Source of the DNA: Roseovarius atlanticus | GTDB taxonomy: Bacteria; Pseudomonadota; Alphaproteobacteria; Rhodobacterales; Rhodobacteraceae | Length of the DNA: 60,581 nucleotides | Assembly: GCF_001441615.1 (NCBI RefSeq) | Contig: NZ_LAXJ01000017.1 | Coordinates: 1 to 60,581 of the forward strand | Reading direction: 5' to 3' | Shown: positions 34,770-43,963 of the stretch, piece by piece | Position numbering within the stretch: position 1 is the stretch's first letter | Layout of the letters: every line of letters starts with the position of its first letter | Program-made: the position numbers and the translations under genes | Notes under the pieces: generated by a model | The model's database searches: none | The model's input: the letters and a program-made list of their open reading frames with translations, nothing else | What the model was told of the DNA's origin: nothing

Positions 34770-35609
34770 TTATACCCCCATCTGCGATGGCCAGATCGGC
34801 AGTTCGAGCCACCAGTTCCACCATTCGGGCCAACCCTTGGTCCAGACCGGGCCGCTGATGATGATGCAGACCGCCGACCAGAAGCCCGCGTTCAGCGCCA
34901 GCAGCAGCCCGACGCGGTGGATCCCCAGCGTGCCGACCGAATAGCCGATGAAATCCCGGAAAAACGTATCCTCGTGGTCCGGCGTCTTCATGACCTCGCC
35001 CTTCTCGGGGTTGGCCGCCGACAGGATCAGCCCGCCATGCAGCGCCAGGGCCAGCGTGGTGGTGAAGAAGAACGTCACCGCCAGCATGTGCGCCGGGTTG
35101 TAATGGAAATGCAGGTACGCGTAGCCGGTGTTGCTGACCCAGTCGAGGTGACTGAAGATTCCGTAAGGAAAGCCGTGCCCCCACGCGCCCATCAGGACGG
35201 GGCGGAACACCACCAGTGTGACATAGGCGAAGATCGCGACACTGAACGCGAAGGGCACGTGATACCCGATGCCCAGCTTGCGGCAGATCTCGACCTCTCG
35301 CAGCGCCCAGCAACTGAAGGCGCCGATCGCGCAGATCGTGATGATCTGCCACAGACCGCCCTCCATCAGCGGGGCCGCGCCCAGGCCGTATGACAGGTCG
35401 GGCGGCGCGATGTTGATCAGCCAGGGGTTCCACGTGCCCTGATGGGCCGCTCCCCAGAAGATCAGGATCGTGCCAAGAAGCGCAAAGAACGCGCCCAGCA
35501 CGCCGAAAAAGCCCACGTAGAACGGACCGACCCAGAAGTCGAACAGGTCGCCTCCGATCAGTGTCCCTCCGCGGACCCGGTATTTTCTCTCAAAGCTGAG
35601 CAACGCCAT
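34770..35609 (-). CDS. pufL: Photosynthetic reaction centre subunit L
   Basis: The 279-residue protein with five membrane helices is the pseudo-symmetric partner of M and binds QB. Landmarks are [23 protein letters not shown] at the N-terminus, YGIFSHLDW, and [26 protein letters not shown] with the special-pair and iron histidines. QB-site residues lie in [16 protein letters not shown]. It is separated from pufA by a 110-bp gap holding a strong hairpin. Confidence 0.98.
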   Translation of the reverse strand: MALLSFERKYRVRGGTLIGGDLFDFWVGPFYVGFFGVLGAFFALLGTILIFWGAAHQGTWNPWLINIAPPDLSYGLGAAPLMEGGLWQIITICAIGAFSCWALREVEICRKLGIGYHVPFAFSVAIFAYVTLVVFRPVLMGAWGHGFPYGIFSHLDWVSNTGYAYLHFHYNPAHMLAVTFFFTTTLALALHGGLILSAANPEKGEVMKTPDHEDTFFRDFIGYSVGTLGIHRVGLLLALNAGFWSAVCIIISGPVWTKGWPEWWNWWLELPIWPSQMGV

Positions 35610-35669
35610 TGTTTCTCTCCGCGTTTTCGGCCGGCCAGTCTTGCCCGGCCGTCACTCTTTGTTCGGTTT

Positions 35670-35697
35670 GTTGCGGGCGGGCGGACCCGCCCGCAAC
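35670..35697 (-). terminator. Intercistronic hairpin between pufA and pufL
   Basis: A perfect 12-bp stem (GTTGCGGGCGGG with its complement) with a 4-nt loop sits 22 bp after pufA. A second, weaker hairpin (7-bp CGGCCGG arms, 35628-35651) follows before pufL. In Rhodobacter, hairpins here slow 3'-to-5' decay of the pufBA message so that antenna polypeptides exceed reaction-centre subunits; the same role is inferred. Confidence 0.8.
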
Positions 35698-35719
35698 GAG
35701 GTTTGACGATTGTCTTGGA

Positions 35720-35887
35720 TCACTCGGACGCCGCAGCGCGGGACGCTGCTGCATTCTCGAACCAGTTGACGCCGTTCGACAGAACCACCAGGTGGATCAT
35801 GACGGCCAAAAGGAACAGGAATGCGCCTTGTGCTACGAACACGCGGCGCGGATCGAAAATGAGCCAGATCTTGTAGAACTTCGACAT
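35720..35887 (-). CDS. pufA: LH1 antenna alpha polypeptide
   Basis: The 55-residue light-harvesting protein has a short N-terminal amphipathic segment ([17 protein letters not shown]) and one membrane helix. His32 ligates bacteriochlorophyll, with Trp42 in the C-terminal NGVNWF. The ATG at 35887 matches the start of all LH1 alpha chains and has GGAAAG upstream. It lies 13 bp after pufB. Confidence 0.97.
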   Translation of the reverse strand: MSKFYKIWLIFDPRRVFVAQGAFLFLLAVMIHLVVLSNGVNWFENAAASRAAASE

Positions 35888-35900
35888 TTTCTTTCCTTCC

Positions 35901-36050
35901 TCAGAACCAAGGAGCCCAGATGTACGTCGCGATGTGCGCGATGACCGCAACCAGTGTGAAGAGCGTAAGGCCGCTCATATACACCGAATGCAACTCCTGG
36001 GCTTGCTCGTCGGTAAGACCTGTAAAGGACAGGTCGGTGTTATCAGCCAT
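35901..36050 (-). CDS. pufB: LH1 antenna beta polypeptide
   Basis: The 49-residue protein starts [20 protein letters not shown] and has one membrane helix ending in ATYIWAPWF. His39 is the bacteriochlorophyll ligand, and His21 at the membrane boundary is the second conserved histidine. Both are in the positions found in LH1 beta chains. GGAGGAAAG lies upstream of the ATG. It precedes pufA in the usual order. Confidence 0.97.
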   Translation of the reverse strand: MADNTDLSFTGLTDEQAQELHSVYMSGLTLFTLVAVIAHIATYIWAPWF

Positions 36051-36183
36051 GAACTTTCCTCCGGAACGTTATGCTGACGCCGCGAACCCCGCGGCCGGGT
36101 TCCCCAAGAGCCTTGCGGGCCCTTGAAGGTCTGCTCGCCCAGTCGGGCGGATACAGCTCGGGTTTCGGTCGGGGCATCGTGCC
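36051..36183 (-). other. Leader region between pufQ and pufB
   Basis: This 133-bp non-coding stretch precedes pufB. Apart from the ribosome-binding site of pufB (GGAGGAAAG just before the ATG) no gene or PpsR box is seen. It may hold an internal puf promoter or an mRNA processing site, as in Rhodobacter, but no specific signal could be identified. Confidence 0.4.
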
Positions 36184-36408
36184 TCAGACCGAGAAGATCA
36201 GCGGCGTGATCCGGTCCGCTTCGGACCAGGCGCGCGCCAGCGGGCCGCGCACGTTCAACGTGTGGCGCTCCGCGATATCGCGGACCCAACGGAACGTCGT
36301 GAACGGCACCGCGCAAAAGAAGATCAGCGTGAAGTACACCCAGAACTCCGCGGTTCTGCGGCGTCCCGTGGTGCTGCGTCTCGGCGGGTTGGACGTCATG
36401 TCAGTCAT
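36184..36408 (-). CDS. pufQ: PufQ, bacteriochlorophyll/puf-associated small membrane protein
   Basis: The 74-residue protein has a basic N-terminus ([12 protein letters not shown]) and one membrane helix (about 22-41, [20 protein letters not shown]). PufQ influences tetrapyrrole synthesis in Rhodobacter. The ATG at 36408 is preceded by GAGGAGG at 9 bp and overlaps the bchZ stop by 8 bp. An alternative ATG at 36399 would shorten it by three residues. Confidence 0.9.
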   Translation of the reverse strand: MTDMTSNPPRRSTTGRRRTAEFWVYFTLIFFCAVPFTTFRWVRDIAERHTLNVRGPLARAWSEADRITPLIFSV

Positions 36409-37897
36409 GGGTGTTGTCCTCCTCTTGGACATCTGCCGCGGCGGATTGGGCCGCGGGCGAAAGGGCTTGTACGGTTTCCAGCACGACCCGCTCGGCGCCC
36501 TCTCTCAAGGCGGCCTCCTCGGCGGCATCGCGCAGCGTCTTGGCGGCGGAAATTCTGGTCAGCACCGGATGGCTTTCCACGATCCGGTTCAGCTCGGCCT
36601 GTGCATCGGCATCCCACGGGAAATCCCGGCGCAGCGGCGTCGGCGTGGCAGACCCTGCATCCATCTCGGACCCCAGCGGCAGGATGTGGAACAGCGCATC
36701 GAACAGGCCATTGCACACTTCCTGGATCAGATAGGTCGCCCCGGCATACCCCATGAAGGGCGTGCCCGTGGCGCGTCGGATCGCGGCACCCGGAAAGCTC
36801 GCCGGGATAAAGGCAGGCTTCGGCCCATGTCCCGCGCTCATCTCCGCCAGGTACATCTTCTCGTTGATCGACCCCATCAGGATCAGCGGGCGCTTGTTGT
36901 GCACCAGCGACCGAACTTCCTCGTTGTTGGTCTTGGTCCCCGCACAGCGCGCCACCGCGAACCCGCAGGGCAGCCCCATGTCGTTTTCCAGGAAATTGCG
37001 GATGCCCCGCGCATAGGTCTCGTTTGCCACGATCCCGAAACTGGCCGTGGCAAAGAAATCCTGCGTCACCGAGCGCCACAGGTCCCACACCGGCTTGATC
37101 GTCGAATGCTTCTCGCGCTCGATGAACGGCTCCGCGTCCAGCTCCAGCAATTCCCCCAGCTTACGCAGAAATTTCGTCGTGCTGTCGATGCCGATCGGCG
37201 CTTGCAGGTACGGCTTGTCCAGCACTTCGCACAGGCCGCGCCCGAACTCGCGATACATGCAGATGTTCACATCGGCATTCACAAGGTCCCGCATCTCGGC
37301 CAGATGCGCCCCCAGCGGCATCACCATGTTGACCTCGGCCCCGATCCCCTCGACCAGACGCCGGATCTCGGCCAGATCACTGGGCATATTGAACGTGCCA
37401 TACATCGGCCCAAGAATATTGACCCGCGGTTTGGCATCTTCCGCGCGCTTCTTCTCGGGCGGCATCCGGCCCTTGGTCATCCCGAACTCGGTGAAGATCC
37501 AGGTCATCGCCCGGTCGGCGGCTTCCCACTGGTCCTCGTCGATGGTCCGCGGCAGGAAGCGTTGGATATTGGTGCCCTGCGGCGTCACGCCCCCGCCGAT
37601 CATCTCGGCGATAGACCCCGTGACCACGACCGCCGGCAGCGCGGGGTCAAGCGTGCCCCAGGCCCGTTTCATCGCGCCTTCGGTTCCTTCCCGGCCCAGC
37701 TCTTCCTCGCCCAACCCCGTCACGACGATGGGCAATTCATGCGGCGGCAGCGCGTCGGTGTAATGCAGCACCGAGGTCACCGGCAGGTTCTCGCAGCCCA
37801 CCGGGCCATCGATCACCACCTGCAATCCCTTGACGGCGCAGAAGGCATAAACCGCCCCCCAGTATCCGCCCGCGCGATCATGATCCTGAATCAGCAT
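36401..37897 (-). CDS. bchZ: Chlorophyllide a reductase subunit Z
   Basis: The 498-residue NifK-like subunit forms, with BchY, the catalytic component that reduces ring B of chlorophyllide. It begins [19 protein letters not shown] and has the cluster-region cysteine in [23 protein letters not shown]. The ATG at 37897 was chosen because the family starts there; the upstream in-frame extension runs into repeat sequence. pufQ overlaps its 3' end. Confidence 0.96.
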   Translation of the reverse strand: MLIQDHDRAGGYWGAVYAFCAVKGLQVVIDGPVGCENLPVTSVLHYTDALPPHELPIVVTGLGEEELGREGTEGAMKRAWGTLDPALPAVVVTGSIAEMIGGGVTPQGTNIQRFLPRTIDEDQWEAADRAMTWIFTEFGMTKGRMPPEKKRAEDAKPRVNILGPMYGTFNMPSDLAEIRRLVEGIGAEVNMVMPLGAHLAEMRDLVNADVNICMYREFGRGLCEVLDKPYLQAPIGIDSTTKFLRKLGELLELDAEPFIEREKHSTIKPVWDLWRSVTQDFFATASFGIVANETYARGIRNFLENDMGLPCGFAVARCAGTKTNNEEVRSLVHNKRPLILMGSINEKMYLAEMSAGHGPKPAFIPASFPGAAIRRATGTPFMGYAGATYLIQEVCNGLFDALFHILPLGSEMDAGSATPTPLRRDFPWDADAQAELNRIVESHPVLTRISAAKTLRDAAEEAALREGAERVVLETVQALSPAAQSAAADVQEEDNTHD

Positions 37898-37914
37898 GAC
37901 GCGCCCTCTTGTAG

Positions 37915-37999
37915 GGCGGGGGTCCACCCCGCCATGGGCACCAGAATGCTCCACGCCATGGGCACGCAACCCATCCCCGTCCCGGACTTGATCCGGGAC
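37915..37999. repeat. Palindromic repeats in the bchY-bchZ gap
   Basis: The 193-bp gap holds two palindromes. One (37915-37933) has stem GGCGGGG and loop GTCCA. The other (37979-37999) has stem GTCCCGGA and loop CTTGA and belongs to the REP-like family also seen in bchB and before puhE. A direct repeat of GCCATGGGCAC lies between them. No gene is present. Confidence 0.75.
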
Positions 38000-38090
38000 C
38001 TCTGCGCCCGGAATGATCCACGGGGCGCGGCCGCAGTTGGCGCTGCCAACCGCTTTCCCGCGCGCGGCGAAATATGTCCATATTTCGCCG

Positions 38091-39653
38091 TCATATCATC
38101 TCCTGCGCTTTTCTGGCCCGCGCTTGTTTCTCGAGCTTCTTCTGGTTTGTCGCCCGGAAATCCTCGCGCACGTTGGGCTGGCCTTCCCAGACCCCTGCGG
38201 TATCGCCCGTGCCCACGCCTTCGAAGAACTCGCGCATCCAGTCCATCCGCCCTTTGTTGGCGATGGCCGCGTTGACAACCTCCGCCAGGCTTCCGGCTCC
38301 GGCAGGTCCCATCAGGGGCCGCGCGGAAATCAGGTTGGTGAAATACAGGCCCGGAACGCCCAGTTCCTTGGCCTTCTGCACCACCGGCGTCGTGCCGATG
38401 GCCAGGTCGGGCCTGATGGCTTCCATCGCCGCGCAATCGTCTTCCAGCGACGCGCGGTACTGCACCTTGGTGCCTTTGGCCTCCAGCCAGGCCGCGTCGT
38501 CTGCCGACCACGGGCTCTTGGCACAGGCCGTGCCCACGTAAGGCACATTGGCCCCGCTCTCGATCAGCAGGCGCGCGACCAGCAACTCACTGCCTTCATA
38601 GCCGGACAGCGTAATCGTCCCATCGATCTTCTTGGCGCCCAAAGCCGCCTCGATCGCCGGCAGGAACGCGTTCTGCGCCTGCGCCACCTTGTCGGCAGGC
38701 ACACCAAACGCATCGCCAATGGCACTCAGCCACGCCGCCGTCCCGTCTCGTCCCACCGGCGCAGACCCCACAACAGGCCGCCCGGCGGCTTCGAATTCCC
38801 GCACGGCGGCGGTATAGAACGGATGGATCGCCGCCACCGCACCGCAATCCAGCGCGGCATAAAGCTCCCGCCACTCGCGGCACGGCACGACCGGCCCCGC
38901 GGCCAGCCCCATGGGCGCCAGCATCTGACCGATCATCACCGGGTCGGCCGGGAACATCTCGCCCAGCAGGGTCACGGTCGGCCTGTCGGAGACGCCCCCC
39001 TCAGGGGCGGCGACGGGCCCGGCCTCGATTTCCTTGCGGGCGTAGTTCAGCATCGCGCCGGCCAGCACGTCCTTCGCCTCGGCGTGCGTCGGAATGCCGA
39101 ACCCCGGCACGTCGATCCCCACGATCCGCACGCCATTGATTTCCTTCGGCAACAGCCGCAGCGGCACGCCGCTCGCCGTCGGCACGCACAGGTTCGTCAC
39201 CACGACCGCATCGAACCGGTCCGCGTCGGCCAGCTCATGCACAGAATCCCGGATATCCTCGAAGAGCTTGCCCGTGACCAGCGTCTCGGAATTGAACGGC
39301 ACATAGCCCACCGACCGCCTCGCTCCGTAGAAATGGCTCACGAAGGTCAGCCCGTAGACACAGCAGGCCGATCCGCTCAGCACGGTCGCCACGCGTTTCA
39401 TCCGCAGGCCCACACGCAAGCTGCCGAAAGCGGGACACATGCTTTGCGGCTTGTCGTGCGGTCCTTGCGGATAGTCGCGCGCATATTGGTCCAGCAGATC
39501 GCTCTGCCCGGCCATGCGCGCGGCCTTTTCCATCTCGTTGCCGGAATGACAGCCCAGTCCCGGATCGCCCGTCAGCTCCGGCGCATCCTCACGCGCCTTG
39601 CCTTGGATGACCTCGGCCTTGCCGGCATCGTCATATGTGACTTCATCGCTCAT
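38091..39653 (-). CDS. bchY: Chlorophyllide a reductase subunit Y
   Basis: The 520-residue NifD-like partner of BchZ has candidate cluster-binding cysteines in [22 protein letters not shown] and [12 protein letters not shown]. BchYZ with BchX makes the bacteriochlorin ring. Its ATG overlaps the stop of a 44-codon ORF (ATGA). The downstream gap to bchZ contains palindromic repeats. Confidence 0.96.
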   Translation of the reverse strand: MSDEVTYDDAGKAEVIQGKAREDAPELTGDPGLGCHSGNEMEKAARMAGQSDLLDQYARDYPQGPHDKPQSMCPAFGSLRVGLRMKRVATVLSGSACCVYGLTFVSHFYGARRSVGYVPFNSETLVTGKLFEDIRDSVHELADADRFDAVVVTNLCVPTASGVPLRLLPKEINGVRIVGIDVPGFGIPTHAEAKDVLAGAMLNYARKEIEAGPVAAPEGGVSDRPTVTLLGEMFPADPVMIGQMLAPMGLAAGPVVPCREWRELYAALDCGAVAAIHPFYTAAVREFEAAGRPVVGSAPVGRDGTAAWLSAIGDAFGVPADKVAQAQNAFLPAIEAALGAKKIDGTITLSGYEGSELLVARLLIESGANVPYVGTACAKSPWSADDAAWLEAKGTKVQYRASLEDDCAAMEAIRPDLAIGTTPVVQKAKELGVPGLYFTNLISARPLMGPAGAGSLAEVVNAAIANKGRMDWMREFFEGVGTGDTAGVWEGQPNVREDFRATNQKKLEKQARARKAQEMI

Positions 39654-39784
39654 AGAGCCCTTTCCGACCCGCCTTGGGCCGCGATATCCTTCAACAACCG
39701 GGCAATCTGCTCGGGCCGCGCCTCGGCGACCATCCGGCAGGTCCGGATCAACTGCTGTGCCCGGGTGGGGTCAGGCGTCGTCAT
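39650..39784 (-). CDS. Small ORF of 44 codons between bchX and bchY
   Basis: An open frame of 44 residues (starting [20 protein letters not shown], ending GGSERAL) begins inside the last codons of bchX (14-bp overlap) and ends in a 4-bp ATGA overlap with bchY. It is hydrophilic, predicted mostly helical (RAQQLIRTCRMVAEAR, QIARLLKDIAAQ), with one cysteine, no signal peptide and no membrane segment. I do not recognise a family. Coupling on both sides is what real genes in this operon show and argues it is translated. It could assist BchX/Y assembly or simply couple their translation. Confidence 0.6.
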   Translation of the reverse strand: MTTPDPTRAQQLIRTCRMVAEARPEQIARLLKDIAAQGGSERAL

Positions 39785-40775
39785 AGACCACCTCCAGGCT
39801 TGCCTTCGGCGCAGCGTTCTTGCCGCGCATGTCCTCGTCCGTCGCAGGCTCCAGCGTGACGCTGCCGCCCGTCTCGGACTCGTCGAACAGCCCCAGCAAC
39901 CCGTCCTGGTCCAGCGGCGCGGGACGCACCGGCGGGGCCAGCGACACAGCCTCGGCCAGACCGGCAAACAGGCTGCCCCATTGGCTCTTTTCGGTGCCGA
40001 CGATCTGGTAATTCGCGGATTTCTTGCGCAGGTCGTCATCCTGCGGGATCGCCGCCAGCACGGGGATATCCACCGCCTTGGCAAAGGCCTGCGCCTCGCC
40101 CGAATGGTCGTCCTTGTTGACCACTAGCCCCGCGACGCCGACGTTGCCGCCCAGCTTGCGGAAATACTCCACCGCCGAGCACACGTTGTTGGCCACATAA
40201 AGCGACTGCAGATCGTTCGACGCGACCAAAATCACCTTCTGCGCCATGTCGCGGGCAATCGGCAGGCCGAAGCCGCCGCACACCACGTCGCCCAGAAAAT
40301 CCAGCAGGACATAGTCAAAGTCCCAGTCATGGAAGCCCAGCTTCTCCAGCAGTTCGAACCCGTGGATGATGCCTCGCCCGCCACAGCCACGGCCCACTTC
40401 CGGCCCGCCCAGCTCCATGGCAAAGACGCCGCCCCGCTTGAAGCAAACGTCGCCGATCTTCACCTGCTCACCGGCCAGGTTCTTCTTGGTCGAGGTCTCG
40501 ATGATCGTCGGGCACGCCTTGCCGCCGAACAGCAGGCTGGTCGTATCCGATTTCGGGTCGCACCCGATCAGCAGCACGCGCTTGCCCTGTTCGGCCATCA
40601 TGTGGCTCAGGTTGGCCAGGGTGAACGACTTGCCGATCCCCCCCTTGCCATAGATCGCGATGATCTGCGTCTTGCTGGTGGGCTCGCCCTGTGGCACTTC
40701 CAGGCTCGGCTCCTCGCCGGCCTCGTCCCGCAGGCGTTTGTCGAAATCCTTCAGATTGGGGATGTCGTCTTTCAC
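39771..40775 (-). CDS. bchX: Chlorophyllide a reductase iron-sulfur ATP-binding subunit X
   Basis: The 334-residue NifH-like ATPase delivers electrons to BchYZ. It shows the P-loop [16 protein letters not shown], switch cysteines in VGRGCGGRG and [10 protein letters not shown], and [15 protein letters not shown]. The start is placed at GTG 40775, which overlaps the bchC stop (GTGA), has GGAAGGA upstream and begins like known BchX ([20 protein letters not shown]). An ATG at 40811 would add 12 residues and overlap bchC by 40 bp. Confidence 0.95.
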   Translation of the reverse strand: MKDDIPNLKDFDKRLRDEAGEEPSLEVPQGEPTSKTQIIAIYGKGGIGKSFTLANLSHMMAEQGKRVLLIGCDPKSDTTSLLFGGKACPTIIETSTKKNLAGEQVKIGDVCFKRGGVFAMELGGPEVGRGCGGRGIIHGFELLEKLGFHDWDFDYVLLDFLGDVVCGGFGLPIARDMAQKVILVASNDLQSLYVANNVCSAVEYFRKLGGNVGVAGLVVNKDDHSGEAQAFAKAVDIPVLAAIPQDDDLRKKSANYQIVGTEKSQWGSLFAGLAEAVSLAPPVRPAPLDQDGLLGLFDESETGGSVTLEPATDEDMRGKNAAPKASLEVVYDDA

Positions 40776-41713
40776 GCTGCGTCCTTCCAGTTGAGTATCA
40801 TTTTCAGGCACGACGCCTCTTCAAAGGCCGTCCTGTACGCGACCTCGGCCTGCTGGGCCGGTGCAGTATGAGTGATCAGCCCACCCAGGCTCAGCGCGCC
40901 GCTGTCCAGCAGCGCGCCCACGGCGGCCAGGTCCTCGCGCGCCCATTCCGCGGCGATGCGCAACCGCGCCTCGCGCATGAAGGCGGGCGGAAAGGCAAAG
41001 CTCAGGCCGTTTGGATAGAACCCCGCCAGCACGATCTCGCCGCCCTTGGTCAGCCGTCCGATCAGGTCGTTCAGAATGCCGGCATTGCCCGAGGCATCGT
41101 AAATCGCGCGGTAATCGCGGCGCGCGTCGGCGTCGGGCGCGATCACCTCGTAGCCGTCCGCGCCGCCGCGCCGCGCCGGGTCGGTTTCCCAGACCACGGG
41201 TGCGGGCGCTCCGGCGGCAATCGTCAGCCGCGCCAGTAGCCGGCCCAGAACACCATGCCCGACGATCAGCTCGGGCACGCGCTTGTCCAATCCGGCCATC
41301 GCGTGCCGCGCGGTGGCGGCCAGCGCCAGCAGCGCACCCTCGGCGCCCAGCGTCGAATCGATTCTTGTCACTCTCTGACCCGGGGTCACCAGACGGCTCG
41401 CCGCGCCGCCGAACAGCCCGAACGCACCGTCGAAGCAATCCGCCCCCGGCACGAACACGGTCTCGCCTGTTCTGAAGCCGCTGTCCGGCCCGGCCTCGAC
41501 CACCTCGCCCGCGGCCTCGTAGCCCGGCACCAGCGGGTAACCCGAGCCGGGGAAAGGCGGCATCTCACCGGTCCAAAACAGTTTTTCCGTGCCGGTCGAG
41601 ATCCCGGAATGGGCAATATCCACGACGATATCCGCAGGGCCCGGCTGCTTGAGCGGCAGCGTGTCCAGGTGCAGGTCTTTCGGACCATTCAGGAATACGG
41701 CTTGCGTCTCCAA
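40772..41713 (-). CDS. bchC: Bacteriochlorophyllide a dehydrogenase
   Basis: The 313-residue zinc-type alcohol dehydrogenase-like enzyme oxidises the C3 hydroxyethyl group to acetyl. It shows a GroES-like N-terminus ([37 protein letters not shown]) and a Rossmann domain with [13 protein letters not shown]. The start is TTG (41713), supported by family alignment (METQAVF) and a GGGGGAG site upstream. Two PpsR boxes lie 63-106 bp upstream. Confidence 0.95.
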   Translation of the reverse strand: METQAVFLNGPKDLHLDTLPLKQPGPADIVVDIAHSGISTGTEKLFWTGEMPPFPGSGYPLVPGYEAAGEVVEAGPDSGFRTGETVFVPGADCFDGAFGLFGGAASRLVTPGQRVTRIDSTLGAEGALLALAATARHAMAGLDKRVPELIVGHGVLGRLLARLTIAAGAPAPVVWETDPARRGGADGYEVIAPDADARRDYRAIYDASGNAGILNDLIGRLTKGGEIVLAGFYPNGLSFAFPPAFMREARLRIAAEWAREDLAAVGALLDSGALSLGGLITHTAPAQQAEVAYRTAFEEASCLKMILNWKDAA

Positions 41714-41859
41714 CTGTCTGAACTCCCCCCGGTTATTGTGTGAGTCGCGCCGACGCAGGGCGCGATCCGGTTATATGTCAGTCTATTCGGACAGCAATTT
41801 GTGTCAACTAAACTTTACACTTTACAGCGAATCGCCTGCCTGACACCGCTTTGCGCGGC
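41714..41859 (-). promoter_or_regulatory. bchC promoter and leader
   Basis: This 146-bp gap between crtF and bchC contains two PpsR boxes, a TTGACA-N16-TAGACT promoter candidate overlapped by both boxes, and a leader hairpin with 7-bp arms TCGCGCC/GGCGCGA (41745-41765). The layout reproduces the known bchC promoter of Rhodobacter capsulatus. No gene is present. Confidence 0.75.
41776..41819 (-). promoter_or_regulatory. Tandem PpsR boxes upstream of bchC
   Basis: Two exact TGT-N12-ACA matches, TGTCAGTCTATTCGGACA (41776-41793) and TGTCAACTAAACTTTACA (41802-41819), are separated by 8 bp. They cover the -10 and -35 regions respectively. This is the classical cooperative CrtJ/PpsR arrangement. 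Confidence 0.9.
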
Positions 41860-42990
41860 TCAGCCGGGCTTGCGGCAAGACAACGCGGTGGTGATGAAGG
41901 GTCGGATCGGCCTCGGCATGACCAAGTTTTCGAATCCAGCCCCCCTGCACATTTCCGCAATCCGCGCCTGCGACCGCACGCGCCCGGTGCCCATCGCCAT
42001 CGTGTAGAACGCGAAATAGACGTCGCCCGCCCGTTCGGGCACGTCGCCGCCCGACATCGGCTCGGACACGATCAATCGCCCGCCCAACGGCAAGGCTACG
42101 AACACCTTGCGCAGCAGGTCGGACACGGTGTCGTCCGCATGATCGTACAGCACACGGATCAAACAGATCGTGTCCGCCCCCTCGGGCAAGGGACCATCGC
42201 GGAAACTGCCGCCGCGCATCTCGATCCGCTCTCGCAGGCCCAGCTGCGTCAACCGGCTTTCGGCCTGCGGCATCACCTCGGGCAAATCGAACAGGATCCC
42301 ACGCGCGGCCCTGTTCCGCCGCAAAACCTCGGACAGGAACACGCCCGATCCGCCCCCGACGTCCATCACCGTCTGCGCGCCCTTGATGGGCAGCATCTTC
42401 AGCGTGTCACGGGCGACCAGCACCTGACTCTCCGCCATCAGGGTCGAATACCTGTCCGCCACCTCCGGCGCGACCTCGCCCTCAACTCCGAACACATACG
42501 GCCAGAACCGCGCCAGACGTGTGTCGCGCTCGCCGCGCAACAACGCCATGGGATCGGCCATGTCGGCATAAAACTCGGCATTGTGCCGGATCATGTTATC
42601 CAACCCCGGCACGCCCAGGATCGCAGCCCCCTTCCGGGCCAGCGCATAGGCCCCGTCGCGCCGCTGCTTCAACAGTCCCAGCGCCGCGCCTGCACGCAGA
42701 AGCTGATCCATCCGGTCGGCAGGCACATCGTGCCGAAACCCGAGCGCCTCGGCGCTGCGCGGTCCGTCCAAGAGCGCACGCAAAATCCCCGTCTCGACGA
42801 GCGCGCCCAGCACCTGCGATGCCACGAAACCCTGCAAGAGATCAAAAATCTCGGCCCCATCGCGCCGGGCCATGCCCCGTCCGAACGGCAAGGCGCTGGC
42901 GAAATTCTGAAAGCCCGGCTTTGCGATCTGCCGGTTGATCCACCCCGTCAGCCCGGCGCGGCGACGCACCTGGGGCTCCTGCACCGCCAT
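41860..42990 (-). CDS. crtF: Demethylspheroidene (1-hydroxycarotenoid) O-methyltransferase
   Basis: The 376-residue SAM-dependent methyltransferase of the plant COMT-like family methylates the C1 hydroxyl of spheroidene precursors. It shows an N-terminal dimerisation/winged-helix domain and the SAM motif VMDVGGGSGVFLSEVLRRN, followed by FDLPEVMPQAE. It is coupled to crtE (6 bp apart), and transcription should continue into bchCXYZ-puf. Confidence 0.95.
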   Translation of the reverse strand: MAVQEPQVRRRAGLTGWINRQIAKPGFQNFASALPFGRGMARRDGAEIFDLLQGFVASQVLGALVETGILRALLDGPRSAEALGFRHDVPADRMDQLLRAGAALGLLKQRRDGAYALARKGAAILGVPGLDNMIRHNAEFYADMADPMALLRGERDTRLARFWPYVFGVEGEVAPEVADRYSTLMAESQVLVARDTLKMLPIKGAQTVMDVGGGSGVFLSEVLRRNRAARGILFDLPEVMPQAESRLTQLGLRERIEMRGGSFRDGPLPEGADTICLIRVLYDHADDTVSDLLRKVFVALPLGGRLIVSEPMSGGDVPERAGDVYFAFYTMAMGTGRVRSQARIAEMCRGAGFENLVMPRPIRPFITTALSCRKPG

Positions 42991-42996
42991 ACCGGC

Positions 42997-43866
42997 CTAG
43001 ACCCGGTAACGGGCGGGCATCTTCGGCATGATCGCCTGCGCCTGCAGGCGCACCATCTCGGCCAACGCCGCCTCGCCCGGGCAGGACGGGATCGAGGCAA
43101 TCGCCCCCGCCAGGATATCCTTGAGCCGCGCCACGGCGCCTTCGACACCATATTCCGCCACCGCGTTGGGCCGCCCGTGCAGGTCGTCCTGCCCCACCGG
43201 CTTGCCCAATGTCTTTTCGTCCAGCACCGCGTCGCGCAGATCGTCCGCCACCTGGAATGCCTCGCCGATCAGCGCCCCAAGGTCGACCCAGGGCTCGGCA
43301 TCGTGCCCCGCCGAAATCGCGCCCATTTCCGTGGCCGCGATGAACAGCGCCGCGGTCTTCGAGCGGTGATAGGCCGCAAGGTCCACCTCCCGCTCACTTT
43401 CCCAGCCCTGCCCCGCGCAGATGCCGCCGGGCATCCCCGTGCGCGTCGCCAGCGCGCGGATCAGGCGCAGGCCCCGCGCCGGGTCTTCATCGGCGGCCCG
43501 TGCCAGAATATCGAATGCCAGGATGATCAGGCTGTCGCCTGTCAGCACCGCCAAGGGTTGCGAATAGGCCTTGTGTACTGACGGCTTGCCGCGCCGCAGC
43601 TCGGCATCGTCGAAACAGGGCAGATCGTCATGCACCAGGCTCGCGCAGTGGATCACCTCCAGCGCCGCCGCCGCCGCATCGCTCAGCGCAGGCCGGTCGT
43701 CGCCACAGGCCATCGCCACGGACATCAGGATCGTCGGCCGAATGCGCGCCCCGCCCGGCAGGCAGGCATAGCCCAGCGCCTCGCTCAATTGCGCCGGCGC
43801 CTCCCGTCCTTGCGTCGTGTCAAGCGCGCGCAGAACGGCGGCATCGATTCGCTGCGATAGGGGCAT
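42997..43866 (-). CDS. crtE: Geranylgeranyl diphosphate synthase
   Basis: The 289-residue trans-prenyltransferase makes GGPP for carotenoids and the bacteriochlorophyll tail. The first Asp-rich motif is HDDLPCFDDAELRRGK and the second is QVADDLRDAV; GGARIRPTILM precedes them. The ATG at 43866 has AAGGAGCG upstream; longer in-frame starts cross the divergent promoter with crtD. It is the first gene of the superoperon running to dxs. Confidence 0.96.
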   Translation of the reverse strand: MPLSQRIDAAVLRALDTTQGREAPAQLSEALGYACLPGGARIRPTILMSVAMACGDDRPALSDAAAAALEVIHCASLVHDDLPCFDDAELRRGKPSVHKAYSQPLAVLTGDSLIILAFDILARAADEDPARGLRLIRALATRTGMPGGICAGQGWESEREVDLAAYHRSKTAALFIAATEMGAISAGHDAEPWVDLGALIGEAFQVADDLRDAVLDEKTLGKPVGQDDLHGRPNAVAEYGVEGAVARLKDILAGAIASIPSCPGEAALAEMVRLQAQAIMPKMPARYRV

Positions 43867-43890
43867 GTGGCGCTCCTTGGTCAGGGCAAA

Positions 43891-43933
43891 TGTCACCATA
43901 TGGAGACATGCAATGTGTAAACTATACTGGACA
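43891..43933. promoter_or_regulatory. Tandem PpsR boxes between crtE and crtD
   Basis: Two exact matches, TGTCACCATATGGAGACA (43891-43908) and TGTAAACTATACTGGACA (43916-43933), are 7 bp apart in the 97-bp divergent gap. A TGGACA-N17-AACAAT candidate for crtD overlaps the second box, placing the start of transcription very near the crtD ATG. Confidence 0.88.
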
Positions 43934-43963
43934 CTTTGCGGTTTCGAGTCAACAATCCCTGAC

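Noticed and set aside
41851..43581. Plus-strand open frame of 576 codons opposite crtF and crtE
   Set aside because: Antisense to two genes with complete catalytic motifs; low-complexity Arg/His/Gln composition.
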